Under the pieces are notes generated by a model that was not told where the DNA came from, did no database searches, and saw only the letters and a list, made by a program, of their open reading frames with translations. DNA of 40,692 bases from a bacterium (GTDB lineage: Bacteria; Pseudomonadota; Alphaproteobacteria; Caulobacterales; Hyphomonadaceae), in the NCBI GenBank assembly GCA_016125045.1, contig WGML01000013.1:1-40692 (forward strand). The letters run 5' to 3'. The number at the start of each line of letters is the position of its first letter. Position 1 is the first letter of the stretch. A program made the position numbers and the translations under genes. Positions 31,001 through 39,150 of this stretch are shown here, piece by piece.

Positions 31001-32506
31001 TCAGTCGATGTCCGGCGACTGATGGTGCTCGTCGAGGTCCGAGAAGCGCACCCGTGGTGGGCTGAAGCCCACTTCCACCTTGCCGATGGGACCATGCCGC
31101 TGCTTTGAGATGATGATCTCCGCGCGGTTTTGCTTCTGCTTCAGGCGATCGGCCCATTCGGCGTACCGTTCGTTATCGGAACTCGGCTCCTGTCGTTCGA
31201 GGTAGTATGCCTCCCGGTAAATGAACAGGACCACATCCGCATCTTGTTCGATCGAACCGGACTCGCGCAGGTCCGCGAGCTGCGGGCGTTTGTCCTCCCG
31301 CATTTCCACCTGGCGCGACAACTGCGACAGGGCGATGATCGGAATCTGCAACTCCTTTGCGAGCGCCTTCAGAGACTTGGTGATCTCCGTGACTTCCTGC
31401 ACGCGTCCGTCGTTGCGGTTTCGGCCCGACGCCGTGATCAGCTGCAGATAGTCGATGATCAACAGGTCGAGGCCGTGTGTGCGCTGAAGCCTCCGCGCCC
31501 TCGCGGCGAGCTGGGAGATCGAGATGCCGCCCATCTCATCGATGTAGAGCGGCAGACTGTCGATTTCGCGCGCCGCATCGCGTACCGCGTCGAAGTCCCG
31601 CCGAGTGAGGTCGCCGCTCTTGAACTTGTCGGACGGCACCCCAGACACGTCGGCAAGCACCCGGGTCGCGAGCTGTTCCGCCGACATCTCGAGCGAAAAG
31701 AAGCCAACCACCGCTCCGTCAACGGTCTTGGGGCCGGTCGGCGTCTCCTCGCGGCGGCAACGTTTGGCGGCGAGATAGGCGATGTTGGTGGCAAGCGCGG
31801 TCTTTCCCATCGATGGGCGCGCCGCGAGGATCACGAGGTCGGATTTGTGAAGCCCGCCAAGCTTGTGATCGAGTGTCTGAAGTCCGGTCGACACCCCGGA
31901 AATGCGACCAGAGGCCTGAGACGCGGCGGTCGCCGATTCAAGCGAGCGCGCGAGCGCCAGGTTGAATGCCTGAAAGCCGCCCTGTCCCCCGCCGCGTTCG
32001 GCGAGTTCGAAGAGGCTCTTTTCGGCGGACGCGATCTGCTGCTCGCCGGGGGTGAACACGTCCGATTGCGCCGCGGACTTGACGATCTGGGAGCCGATGT
32101 CGATCAGCGCCCGGCGAATCGCAAGGTCGCGCACCAGTTTTGCGTACTCGACGATCTCGGGGCCGAACGCCGCCGAGTCCAGAAGCTGCGCGAGATAGCG
32201 GGCTCCGCCGATCTGCACGATCTGACCGTCTCGCGAGAAGTGTTCGTTGAGGGTGACCCCGTCAGCGACCCGGCCGCTCGCTAGCATGATCTCCATCACG
32301 GCGTAGATCTGCTGGTTCGCGGGGGCGTAAAAATCCTTGGAGGTCAGGATTTCCGCGACGCGCTGGTGCGCATTATTGTCAAAGAGGATGGCGCCGAGCA
32401 CGGCGCGCTCCGCCGCAAGATTGTGGGGTGACTCGATCGCCTGGCCAGCGGATAGCGAGGGTGCCGACGCCGGTATTGATGCTGTTGAAGCGCGTTCCTG
32501 TGACAT
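31001..32506 (-). CDS. dnaB: Replicative DNA helicase DnaB
   Basis: 501 aa hexameric helicase that unwinds DNA at the fork. N-terminal helical domain (about 30-130) with P-H-N-L-A-A-E-R-A-V-L-G-A-I-L-F. RecA-like C-terminal domain (about 195-480): Walker A ARPSMGKTALATN, Walker B L-D-L-L-I-I-D-Y-L-Q-L, then E-I-P-type I-A-L-S-Q-L-S-R-Q-V-E and L-R-E-S-G-S-I-E-Q-D-A-D. I chose the ATG at 32506 (M-S-Q-E-R-A-S); an ATG at 32530 is also in frame. It begins 236 bases after the rplI stop and heads dnaB-alr-mlaE-mlaF. No intein is present. Confidence 0.96.
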   Translation of the reverse strand: MSQERASTASIPASAPSLSAGQAIESPHNLAAERAVLGAILFDNNAHQRVAEILTSKDFYAPANQQIYAVMEIMLASGRVADGVTLNEHFSRDGQIVQIGGARYLAQLLDSAAFGPEIVEYAKLVRDLAIRRALIDIGSQIVKSAAQSDVFTPGEQQIASAEKSLFELAERGGGQGGFQAFNLALARSLESATAASQASGRISGVSTGLQTLDHKLGGLHKSDLVILAARPSMGKTALATNIAYLAAKRCRREETPTGPKTVDGAVVGFFSLEMSAEQLATRVLADVSGVPSDKFKSGDLTRRDFDAVRDAAREIDSLPLYIDEMGGISISQLAARARRLQRTHGLDLLIIDYLQLITASGRNRNDGRVQEVTEITKSLKALAKELQIPIIALSQLSRQVEMREDKRPQLADLRESGSIEQDADVVLFIYREAYYLERQEPSSDNERYAEWADRLKQKQNRAEIIISKQRHGPIGKVEVGFSPPRVRFSDLDEHHQSPDID

Positions 32507-32683
32507 GGAGACGTCTCTAGGCGGAAACAAGTTCGCCCTCGCGGCTTGAAATCGAGTTATGCATCATTGATCCCCAGATTCGGGCTCGCGGTCGATTCTC
32601 GCAACCGGCATCCAACGCCGGTGAGACCTGCGACCGACGACACTGAAACGTCGGTTCAACAGGCCCGATCGGAACACAGGAAC

Positions 32684-32704
32684 GGCGCGGGAGGCCCCCG
32701 CGCC
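32684..32704 (-). terminator. GC-rich hairpin downstream of rplI
   Basis: GGCGCGGG (32684-32691), 5-base loop, CCCGCGCC (32697-32704), about 40 bp after the rplI stop. On the minus strand it is followed by GTTCCTGTGTTCC, weakly T-rich. Likely terminator of rpsF-rpsR-rplI, separating it from dnaB. Confidence 0.55.
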
Positions 32705-32742
32705 GCGTCATGGTCTTGATGTGGAACCGTTCCCGACGAGCG

Positions 32743-33330
32743 CTATTCGTCCGCGGGACCGCGCTCGGCGCTGGCTTCGGCAGCAGCCGTCGCCAGTTCT
32801 TCGGCCTGCTCGTTCGCCAGCGCCCGGTCTTCCGCCAAAGCCGCCTCGACGACGTTCTCGCCGCGCGCCTGCCGTTCCGCCTCGTCCATGGAGCGAGCAA
32901 CGTTGACGGTGACTTTGACGACGACTTCGGGGTGAAGCCGGACCGTGACCGGGTGAAGGCCGATCGACTTGATCGGCTGATTCAATAGCACCATTCGGCG
33001 CTCCACAGGGTGGCCGGCGGCGACCGCCGCGTCGGCGACGTCGCGGGCCGAAACGGAGCCGTAGAGCTGACCGAGGTCGCCCGCCTGACGGATCAGGGTG
33101 TAGACCGCGTCCTCCATCGACTTGGCGTCGACGCCCGCCGCGGCGCGCGCCTTTTCGTTGCGCTCCTCGATCGCCGCCCGCTCTCGTTCAAAACGCTTGC
33201 GGTTGGTGTCGGTGGCGAGCAGCGCCTTGCCTTGCGGAATCAGGAAATTCCGGGCGAAGCCGTTTCTCACTTTCACAACGTCGCCGATGACGCCGAGGCT
33301 TTCGACCCGTTCAAGCAGGATCACGTCCAT
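32743..33330 (-). CDS. rplI: 50S ribosomal protein bL9
   Basis: 195 aa. The N-terminal domain M-D-V-I-L-L-E-R-V-E-S-L-G-V-I-G-D-V-V-K and N-F-L-I-P-Q-G-K-A binds 23S rRNA. The central helix (about 45-75) leads to a C-terminal domain with L-Y-G-S-V-S-A-R-D-V-A-D and L-H-P-E-V-V-V-K-V-T-V-N-V. It is about 45 residues longer than E. coli bL9, owing to a Glu/Ala-rich tail, which is common in Alphaproteobacteria. Last gene of rpsF-rpsR-rplI. Confidence 0.96.
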   Translation of the reverse strand: MDVILLERVESLGVIGDVVKVRNGFARNFLIPQGKALLATDTNRKRFERERAAIEERNEKARAAAGVDAKSMEDAVYTLIRQAGDLGQLYGSVSARDVADAAVAAGHPVERRMVLLNQPIKSIGLHPVTVRLHPEVVVKVTVNVARSMDEAERQARGENVVEAALAEDRALANEQAEELATAAAEASAERGPADE

Positions 33331-33346
33331 CTGTGTCGCCTAGCCT

Positions 33347-33607
33347 CTATTTCACAACGTAGGGAAGGAGGGCGAGGAACCGCGCCCGCTTGATCGCCTG
33401 CGCCAGTCGCCGCTGCTTTTTCGCGGACACCGCCGTAATCCGCGCGGGCACGATCTTGCCCTTCTCGGAGATGTAGCGCTGAAGCATTTTGACGTCCTTG
33501 TAGTCGATCGGCGGAGCCGCATCGCCTGAGAACGGGCACACTTTCCTGCGGCGTCCGAATGGACGGCGAGAAGGCAGGTTTGCAATGTTGAGTTTCTGTT
33601 GAGCCAT
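33347..33607 (-). CDS. rpsR: 30S ribosomal protein bS18
   Basis: 86 aa, full length. The basic opening ([14 protein letters not shown]) is followed by [25 protein letters not shown] and a helix rich in K/R. It binds bS6 on the 30S platform; both are encoded here side by side. The single Cys in K-V-C-P-F is retained. The gap to rpsF is 14 bases and to rplI 16 bases. Confidence 0.97.
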   Translation of the reverse strand: MAQQKLNIANLPSRRPFGRRRKVCPFSGDAAPPIDYKDVKMLQRYISEKGKIVPARITAVSAKKQRRLAQAIKRARFLALLPYVVK

Positions 33608-33621
33608 GACTGCGCGCTCCC

Positions 33622-34071
33622 CTACCGGTCGCGTCCGCCGCGGCCGCGGCTGTCTGAATCCCGGTCATCCCGGTCAAAATCCCGCCCGCCGCGGTCAAAC
33701 CCGCGTCCGCCGTCATCGTCTCGACGTCCACGCTTGCGGTCATCCCGATCCTTGCGAGCGATCACCGGCGACGCTTCGTCGGAGAATTCGTCGACCCGCA
33801 CCGTAAGGTATCGGATGATGTCTTCATTGATCCGGTGCCGACGTTCGATTTCGTGCACGGCGTTGGCCGGCGCATCGATGTTAAGCAGCGAATAATGGGC
33901 CTTGCGGGCCTTGTTGATTGGGTAGGCGAGGTTGCGAAGCCCCCAATACTCCGAGCGAGTGATCTTGCCTTCGCGTTCCGTCACCAGCTTGGTGAGGTCT
34001 TCAACGAGGGCGTCGACCTGTTGTGGGGACATGTCGGGGCGCGACACGACGACGTGTTCGTAGAGCGGCAT
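33622..34071 (-). CDS. rpsF: 30S ribosomal protein bS6
   Basis: 149 aa. The ferredoxin-like core (1-95) has [31 protein letters not shown] and [10 protein letters not shown] long disordered tail (about 110-149) is made of Arg-Asp-Gly repeats ([17 protein letters not shown]), beyond the E. coli length of 135 and different in composition. The ATG at 34071 follows the SD GGAAGGGAAG. The leader hairpin at 34132-34165 may let bS6:bS18 regulate this operon. Confidence 0.96.
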   Translation of the reverse strand: MPLYEHVVVSRPDMSPQQVDALVEDLTKLVTEREGKITRSEYWGLRNLAYPINKARKAHYSLLNIDAPANAVHEIERRHRINEDIIRYLTVRVDEFSDEASPVIARKDRDDRKRGRRDDDGGRGFDRGGRDFDRDDRDSDSRGRGGRDR

Positions 34072-34131
34072 TTGTCTTCCCTTCCCTGGATCACTGGCGC
34101 GGCGAGGCCGAAGGGCGGCGTCATCCACGAT

Positions 34132-34165
34132 GGCTCCCCGCATGCAAACGGATGCATAGGGGACC
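34132..34165 (-). promoter_or_regulatory. Candidate bS6:bS18 autoregulatory leader hairpin
   Basis: On the minus strand GGTCCCC, a U bulge, ATGCA, loop TCCGTT, TGCAT, GC, GGGG then AGCC can fold as one stem with a small asymmetric internal loop, about 60 bp before rpsF. A CCG triplet lies in the loop. Many bacteria carry an rpsF leader with a CCG-containing element bound by bS6:bS18; in the described motif the CCG is in an internal bulge, so the match here is partial. Confidence 0.4.
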
Positions 34166-34326
34166 AGCGATCACTTGAAGCGGCGGTCATTATCGAACTT
34201 GCGGGGAAAATCAAGCGTGACCGCCAAGAATCGCGAATCAGCTTGTCGGATCGAGCCCGGCTTTCTAGGTCTAGCTATCTCCCGCAGGGTCATAGGTCTC
34301 GCGGATGAAGTGAGGGAGGGTGCGCC

Positions 34327-35268
34327 GTGTCGCGGATGGCTTTGATGTTTCCCGGGCAGGGCTCCCAAGCGGTCGGAATGGGACGCGACCTCGCAGACGC
34401 GTTTCCCGAGGCGCGCGATGTGTTCGAAGAGGTGGACTCCGCGCTCGGTGAAAAGCTGTCGGCCGTGATCTGGGACGGTCCGGCTGAAACCCTCACCATG
34501 ACAGCCAACGCCCAACCGGCGCTCTTCGCCATGTCTCTGGCGGTCCTGCGTGTTCTGGAGCGCGCCCGCCCGGAAGCCGTCGCCCAGGCAGCCTTCGTCG
34601 CCGGGCATTCGCTCGGGGAATACAGCGCCCTGGCCGCCGCGGGGGCGCTGTCGGTGACGGATGGAGCGCGACTCCTTCGGCTTCGCGGCGAGGCGATGCA
34701 GCGCGCGGTTCCAATCGGAAAAGGCGCCATGGCCGCGCTGATCGGCAAGGTCGATCTTGCGACCGCCGAGGCGATCGCTTTGGACGGCGCGCGCGCCGGC
34801 GTCGTCGGCGTCGCCAATGATAACAATTATGGCAATGTCGTGATTTCAGGCGAATCACCGGCCGTCGATGCGGCGCTTGAAGCGGCCAAAGCGCGCGGCG
34901 TGCGGGGCATGCGCCTCGCCGTGTCAGCGCCATTCCATTCCGCGCTCATGGGACCGGCGGCCGAAGAGATGCGAACAGCACTGGCGAATTGCGTTCTCGC
35001 CGCGCCAAGTCCGCCGCTCGTCGCGAATGTCACGGCCCGTCCGATTGCGGACCCGGACATCATCCGTGATCTGCTCCTCGAACAGGTGACTGGGCGCGTG
35101 CGGTGGCGCGAGAGTGTGGAGTGGATGGCGTCTGAGGGAGCAGTTCAGCGCTTCATCGAGATCGGCGCAGGACGGCAATTGTCGGGCATGGTCAAGCGGA
35201 CTGCGCCCGATGCTGAGTGCGTTGCGCTGAATACACCCGCGGACATCGAGCAGTTCGTCGGCGGATGA
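34327..35268 (+). CDS. fabD: Malonyl-CoA:ACP transacylase
   Basis: 313 aa; loads malonyl groups on ACP for fatty-acid synthesis. Active site G-H-S-L-G-E-Y (Ser95), catalytic His204 in S-A-P-F-H-S-A-L-M, the opening F-P-G-Q-G-S-Q, Q-P-A-L-F and the ferredoxin-like insert (about 130-195). The GTG at 34327 has GAGGGAGG upstream; ATG at 34336 is an alternative. It starts divergently from rpsF, and fabG follows 15 bases after the stop. Confidence 0.96.
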   Translation: MSRMALMFPGQGSQAVGMGRDLADAFPEARDVFEEVDSALGEKLSAVIWDGPAETLTMTANAQPALFAMSLAVLRVLERARPEAVAQAAFVAGHSLGEYSALAAAGALSVTDGARLLRLRGEAMQRAVPIGKGAMAALIGKVDLATAEAIALDGARAGVVGVANDNNYGNVVISGESPAVDAALEAAKARGVRGMRLAVSAPFHSALMGPAAEEMRTALANCVLAAPSPPLVANVTARPIADPDIIRDLLLEQVTGRVRWRESVEWMASEGAVQRFIEIGAGRQLSGMVKRTAPDAECVALNTPADIEQFVGG

Positions 35269-35283
35269 ACGAAGGAGGCAGCC

Positions 35284-36021
35284 TTGTTTGATCTTTCAGG
35301 ACGAACCGCGCTCGTGACCGGAGCGTCGGGAGGGATCGGCGGAGCGATCGCCCGCACCCTTGCGGCGCAGGGGTGCAGGGTCGCGCTGTCGGGCACCCGG
35401 CGCGACGCGCTCGACGCGCTTGCTGCGGACCTCGGCGAGGGGCACGTCGTGGCGCCCTGCGACCTGAATGACCCAGACGCTGTTGACGCCCTGGCCGGGC
35501 AGGCGGAAGCCGCCCTCGGGGGGCTCGATATTCTCGTCTCGAACGCAGGCCTGACACGCGATGGGCTACTCGTCCGCATGAAGGATGAGGACTGGCGGCA
35601 GGTCATCGACGTCAATCTCACCGCCTATTTCAGGCTCACCCGAGCCGCGCTTCGCGGTATGATGCGTCGTCGGCACGGCAGGATCATCGCCATCACGTCC
35701 GTCGTCGGCGTCACCGGGAATCCGGGACAGGCGAACTACGCCGCCTCGAAGGCAGGACTGATCGGTTTCACCAAGGCGATCGCTCAGGAAGTCGCGAGCC
35801 GCGGGATCACCGCCAACTGCGTCGCCCCTGGGTTCATCGAAACCGCGATGACAAGCGGCCTGCCGGACGCACAAAGAGAGGCGCTGCTGAAGTCCATTCC
35901 CGCAGGACGTTTGGGGGAGGGAGCGGACATCGCGTCCGCTGTGGGCTTCCTTGCGAGCAACGAAGCAGGCTACATCACCGGTCAGACGCTGCATGTGAAC
36001 GGCGGTATGGCCATGATCTGA
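35284..36021 (+). CDS. fabG: 3-oxoacyl-ACP reductase
   Basis: 245 aa SDR that reduces beta-ketoacyl-ACP with NADPH. It has T-G-A-S-G-G-I-G-G (residues 12-20), N-A-G at 87-89, the catalytic Ser139/Tyr152/Lys156 (N-Y-A-A-S-K) and the end G-Q-T-L-H-V-N-G-G-M. The start is TTG at 35284, preceded by GGAGG. Placement between fabD and acpP identifies it as the primary FabG rather than one of many SDR relatives. Confidence 0.96.
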   Translation: MFDLSGRTALVTGASGGIGGAIARTLAAQGCRVALSGTRRDALDALAADLGEGHVVAPCDLNDPDAVDALAGQAEAALGGLDILVSNAGLTRDGLLVRMKDEDWRQVIDVNLTAYFRLTRAALRGMMRRRHGRIIAITSVVGVTGNPGQANYAASKAGLIGFTKAIAQEVASRGITANCVAPGFIETAMTSGLPDAQREALLKSIPAGRLGEGADIASAVGFLASNEAGYITGQTLHVNGGMAMI

Positions 36022-36143
36022 GGTGTTCGTCCGTGCCAAACGGGCGCATATCGGCTCTGGTCAAGTTTTTTTCGGCGTGTTACCGCGCCGCCACAAAGTG
36101 CGCCGGGTCGTTCCGGCGCAACGAAGGCCTGGAAGGATAGAGC

Positions 36144-36377
36144 ATGTCCGACGTTATGGATCGCGTCAGGAAAATCGTCGTCGAGCGTCTCGAGGTTGAC
36201 GCCGACAAGGTGAACGAGACCGCGAGCTTCATCGACGATCTCGGCGCGGATTCGCTCGACCTCGTGGAACTCGTCATGGCGTTCGAAGAAGAGTTCGGGA
36301 TCGAAATCCCGGATGAGGTGCAGGAAAAGATTGGCACCGTGGGCGACGCCATCAAGCACATCAACGCGCTCGCCTGA
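36144..36377 (+). CDS. acpP: Acyl carrier protein
   Basis: 77 aa acidic carrier. The phosphopantetheine attachment site is Ser37 in [12 protein letters not shown], with normal helices before and after ([14 protein letters not shown]). The 122-bp gap after fabG contains a T-run (36066-36072) and a good SD (GGAAGGA), so a separate, stronger promoter is likely, as is usual for this highly expressed gene. fabF follows 15 bases downstream. Confidence 0.97.
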   Translation: MSDVMDRVRKIVVERLEVDADKVNETASFIDDLGADSLDLVELVMAFEEEFGIEIPDEVQEKIGTVGDAIKHINALA

Positions 36378-36392
36378 GGCGGGGGCAGCAGG

Positions 36393-37676
36393 ATGCGGCG
36401 CGTCGTCATCACGGGCATCGGGCTGGTCACGCCGCTCGGAAACGGCCGTGAGGCGACATGGGCGCGGCTCATCGAGGGGCGCTCGGGTCTTCGCCGCATC
36501 GACCGCTTCGACGTTGAGGACCTCGCCTGCAAGATCGCCGGCCAGGTTCCCTGGGCATCGGGGCGCGGCGGCGGCGATCCCGCCGACTCGGCCGCCTTCA
36601 ACCCTGACGCCGTCGTGTCCGCAAAGGAGCAGCGGCGGATCGACGATTTCATCCTTTACGGGATGGCGGCGGCGGATGAGGCGATCGCTGATTCCGGGTG
36701 GCGGCCGACCTCCGAGGAGGACCGGATAAGGACCGGCGTCTCGATCGGATCCGGCATTGGCGGCCTGCAGACCATTGCGGACACCTCCGTGGAACTCAAG
36801 GAAAAGGGACCGAGGCGGATCAGCCCCTTTTTCATCCCGAGCGCTCTGATCAATCTTGTCTCGGGACAGGTGTCGATCAAGTACGGACTGAAGGGTCCGA
36901 ACCACGCTGTCGTCACAGCCTGCGCCACCGGTGCGCATGCGATCGGCGACAGTGCGCGGATGATCATGCTCGACGACGCCGACGTGATGATCGCCGGCGG
37001 CGCGGAAGCGGCGATCTGCCGGCTGGGCATGGCGGGATTCATCGCCTGCCGCGCCATGTCGACAGGTTTCAATGATACGCCTGAGCGCGCGTCGCGGCCC
37101 TATGACTCCGATCGGGACGGGTTCGTGATGGGCGAGGGAGCGGGCGTCGTCGTGCTGGAGGAGTACGAACACGCTAAGGCCCGGGGCGCCAGGATTTACG
37201 CCGAGGTCGCAGGATACGGCCTTTCCGGCGACGGCTTCCACATCACGTCTCCCGATGAGACCGGCAATGGCGGGGAACGCGCGATGCGGATGGCTCTCAA
37301 GCGCTCAGGGCTGGATCCGTCGGAGATCGATTATGTGAACGCTCACGGGACTTCGACCCCGCTTGGCGACGAGATCGAAGTTCATGCTGTGGAACGCGCG
37401 CTCGGCAATGCGGCGTCAAGCGTCCACCTGTCCTCAACAAAGTCGGCGATCGGTCATCTTCTCGGGGCTGCGGGCTCGGTCGAGGCGGCCTTCTGTGCGT
37501 TGGCGATCCGCGACGGTATGATCCCGCCGACTCTCAATCTGGACAATCCAAGCTTCGAGACCGCGATCGATCTCACGCCGCACAAGGCGGTGAAGAAGTC
37601 GGTGCGGGCGGCGATGTCGAACTCATTTGGCTTCGGGGGCACGAACGCAGCTCTGGTGTTGACACGGGTCGACTGA
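36393..37676 (+). CDS. fabF: Beta-ketoacyl-ACP synthase II
   Basis: 427 aa thiolase-fold condensing enzyme that elongates acyl-ACP. Nucleophile Cys177 in V-V-T-A-C-A-T-G-A-H, first His in N-A-H-G-T-S-T-P-L-G-D, Lys/His in S-T-K-S-A-I-G-H-L-L-G-A-A-G, and the end N-S-F-G-F-G-G-T-N-A-A-L-V. The start M-R-R-V-V-I-T-G-I-G-L-V-T-P-L-G is canonical. Compared with the E. coli enzyme there is a short Gly/Ser/Asp-rich insertion (about residues 56-68). mltG starts 2 bases after the stop. Confidence 0.97.
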   Translation: MRRVVITGIGLVTPLGNGREATWARLIEGRSGLRRIDRFDVEDLACKIAGQVPWASGRGGGDPADSAAFNPDAVVSAKEQRRIDDFILYGMAAADEAIADSGWRPTSEEDRIRTGVSIGSGIGGLQTIADTSVELKEKGPRRISPFFIPSALINLVSGQVSIKYGLKGPNHAVVTACATGAHAIGDSARMIMLDDADVMIAGGAEAAICRLGMAGFIACRAMSTGFNDTPERASRPYDSDRDGFVMGEGAGVVVLEEYEHAKARGARIYAEVAGYGLSGDGFHITSPDETGNGGERAMRMALKRSGLDPSEIDYVNAHGTSTPLGDEIEVHAVERALGNAASSVHLSSTKSAIGHLLGAAGSVEAAFCALAIRDGMIPPTLNLDNPSFETAIDLTPHKAVKKSVRAAMSNSFGFGGTNAALVLTRVD

Positions 37677-37678
37677 AC

Positions 37679-38740
37679 GTGGCCAAGGGAAAAAAGGCGG
37701 GCCGAGGGTCCGCTAAGTCGAACGGCGCTGTCCGGCTCATCGCCGGATCCCTGATCGTGATGACTATGGTGGTCATGGCGGCGGCGGCCGTGTGGTGGTT
37801 TGCTTACAATTATTACCATGCGCCGGGCCCCTTCACCGAGGATGGCTCACCGCGCACGGTGATCATCGAGAGGGGCGCGAGCGTGTCCGCCATCGCCGAC
37901 ACGCTCCATGCCGAGGGCGCCATCCGCGATCCGAGGGCGTTTCGCGCCGCCGCGCGTGCGATCGACGCGGAAGCGCGTCTCAAGGCCGGTGAGTATGCGG
38001 TCCCTTCCGGAGCCAGTCTGCGATCCATCCTGCGGCTCTTGATGGAGGGAAAGAGCATCCTCTACCCCTTCACGGTCCCGGAAGGACTGACGAGCGCCAT
38101 GGTGATCCGCAGGCTCAAGGAGGAGCCCATGCTGACCGGCGACCTCCCGGATACACCGCTCTCGGAAGGCGTTCTCCTGCCGGATACCTACATGTTCGAG
38201 CGCGGCGCGACGCGCGAATCCGTCCTGAAGCGCATGATCGCGGCGCAGCGTGACACGCTGGACGAACTCTGGGCCTCGCGCCAGCCGGGCCTGCCGATCG
38301 TGACGCCCGAAGAGGCGGTCATCCTCGCCTCGGTGGTCGAGAAGGAGACGGGCATCGCTCACGAGCGACCGCAGGTCGCGTCGGTGTTCGTCAATCGGCT
38401 GCGCCGCGGGATGCGGCTGGAAAGCGACCCCACCATCATCTACGGAATCTCGAACGGTGAGCCGCTGGGGCGCGGGCTCCGGCGAAGTGAACTCGACAAC
38501 GCCCAGAACCTCTACAACACCTATCAGCACGATGGCCTGCCGCCGACGCCGATCGCCAATCCCGGCCGCGCGTCGCTCGAGGCGGTGCTGGACCCGCCGG
38601 TGACGGACTACATCTTTTTCGTGGCGGACGGCACGGGCGGGCACGCGTTCGCGGCCACCTATGACGAGCACCTGCGCAATGTTCAGGCGTGGCGACGTAT
38701 CGAGGCCGAGGCTGCGGCCGCCGCCGGCGCGGGACAGTAG
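37679..38740 (+). CDS. mltG: Endolytic murein transglycosylase MltG
   Basis: 353 aa. A basic N-terminus, one TM helix (about 18-42), a LysM-like subdomain (I-I-E-R-G-A-S-V-S-A-I-A-D, about 60-130), then the YceG catalytic domain with V-L-L-P-D-T-Y, A-S-V-V-E-K-E-T-G (catalytic Glu region), V-F-V-N-R-L-R-R-G-M-R-L-E-S-D-P-T and A-N-P-G-R-A-S-L-E-A. It cuts nascent glycan strands in the inner-membrane outer face and helps terminate their growth. The GTG start lies 2 bases after fabF, an arrangement frequent in Alphaproteobacteria. Confidence 0.95.
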   Translation: MAKGKKAGRGSAKSNGAVRLIAGSLIVMTMVVMAAAAVWWFAYNYYHAPGPFTEDGSPRTVIIERGASVSAIADTLHAEGAIRDPRAFRAAARAIDAEARLKAGEYAVPSGASLRSILRLLMEGKSILYPFTVPEGLTSAMVIRRLKEEPMLTGDLPDTPLSEGVLLPDTYMFERGATRESVLKRMIAAQRDTLDELWASRQPGLPIVTPEEAVILASVVEKETGIAHERPQVASVFVNRLRRGMRLESDPTIIYGISNGEPLGRGLRRSELDNAQNLYNTYQHDGLPPTPIANPGRASLEAVLDPPVTDYIFFVADGTGGHAFAATYDEHLRNVQAWRRIEAEAAAAAGAGQ

Positions 38741-38751
38741 GACGGGCGGGC

Positions 38752-39074
38752 GTGGGTCCCGGATAACGCCTGACGGCGCTTCCGGGATGTCAGTGGATGG
38801 GAGGGCTCCAACAGATTGTCATCCCGGGCGAGGCGTTAGCCGAGACCCGGGACCCAGGGATATGCGGGCGGTGAGAGTCTGGGTCCCGGATAACGCCTTC
38901 GGCGTTTCCGGGATGACGGGTTGGGAGAGCGGCGGCGGCTTGGTCCCCACCGCAGGCTCTCACCCCCGGCCCCTCTCCCGCTCGCGGGAGAGGGGGGTGG
39001 CTGCGGTTTGGTTCAGCCGTCAAACTGGGTCCCGGATATTTGCTGACGCAAATTCGGGGATGACAGGTTGGGAG
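38752..39074. repeat. Four copies of a dispersed palindromic (REP-like) element
   Basis: Copies at 38752-38803, 38818-38857 (inverted), 38879-38927 and 39025-39074. The best copy has CCCGGA-T-AACGCC, loop TTC, GGCGTTTCCGGG, flanked by GGGT and GATGAC...GGTTGGGAG. The last copy has a changed but still paired stem (ATTTGC/GCAAAT), showing compensatory change. They fill most of the 410-bp gap between mltG and the protease gene, with no coding sequence seen there. Confidence 0.8.
38970..38995. repeat. 12-bp perfect palindrome, second dispersed-repeat type
   Basis: CCCCTCTCCCGC (38970-38981), loop TC, GCGGGAGAGGGG (38984-38995). This CTCTCCCGC/GCGGGAGAG hairpin type is seen scattered in many proteobacterial genomes. 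It lies between REP-like copies three and four and could also stop transcription from mltG. Confidence 0.7.
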
Positions 39075-39150
39075 CGAGGCGCCGAAGGCGCTCGCGGGCG
39101 GACGGAAGCCATGTTAGCGTTTTCCCGCAGAGGAGATGACGGGGGCGCGC

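Noticed and set aside
31130..32284. 384-codon open frame on the plus strand
   Set aside because: Antisense to dnaB; an artefact of GC-rich codon use.
36060..36080. T-run after fabG as an intrinsic terminator
   Set aside because: No GC-rich stem directly precedes the T-run on either strand, so a terminator cannot be supported.
35982..37241. 419-codon open frame on the minus strand
   Set aside because: Antisense to acpP and fabF, which are unmistakable; no recognisable domain in the translation.
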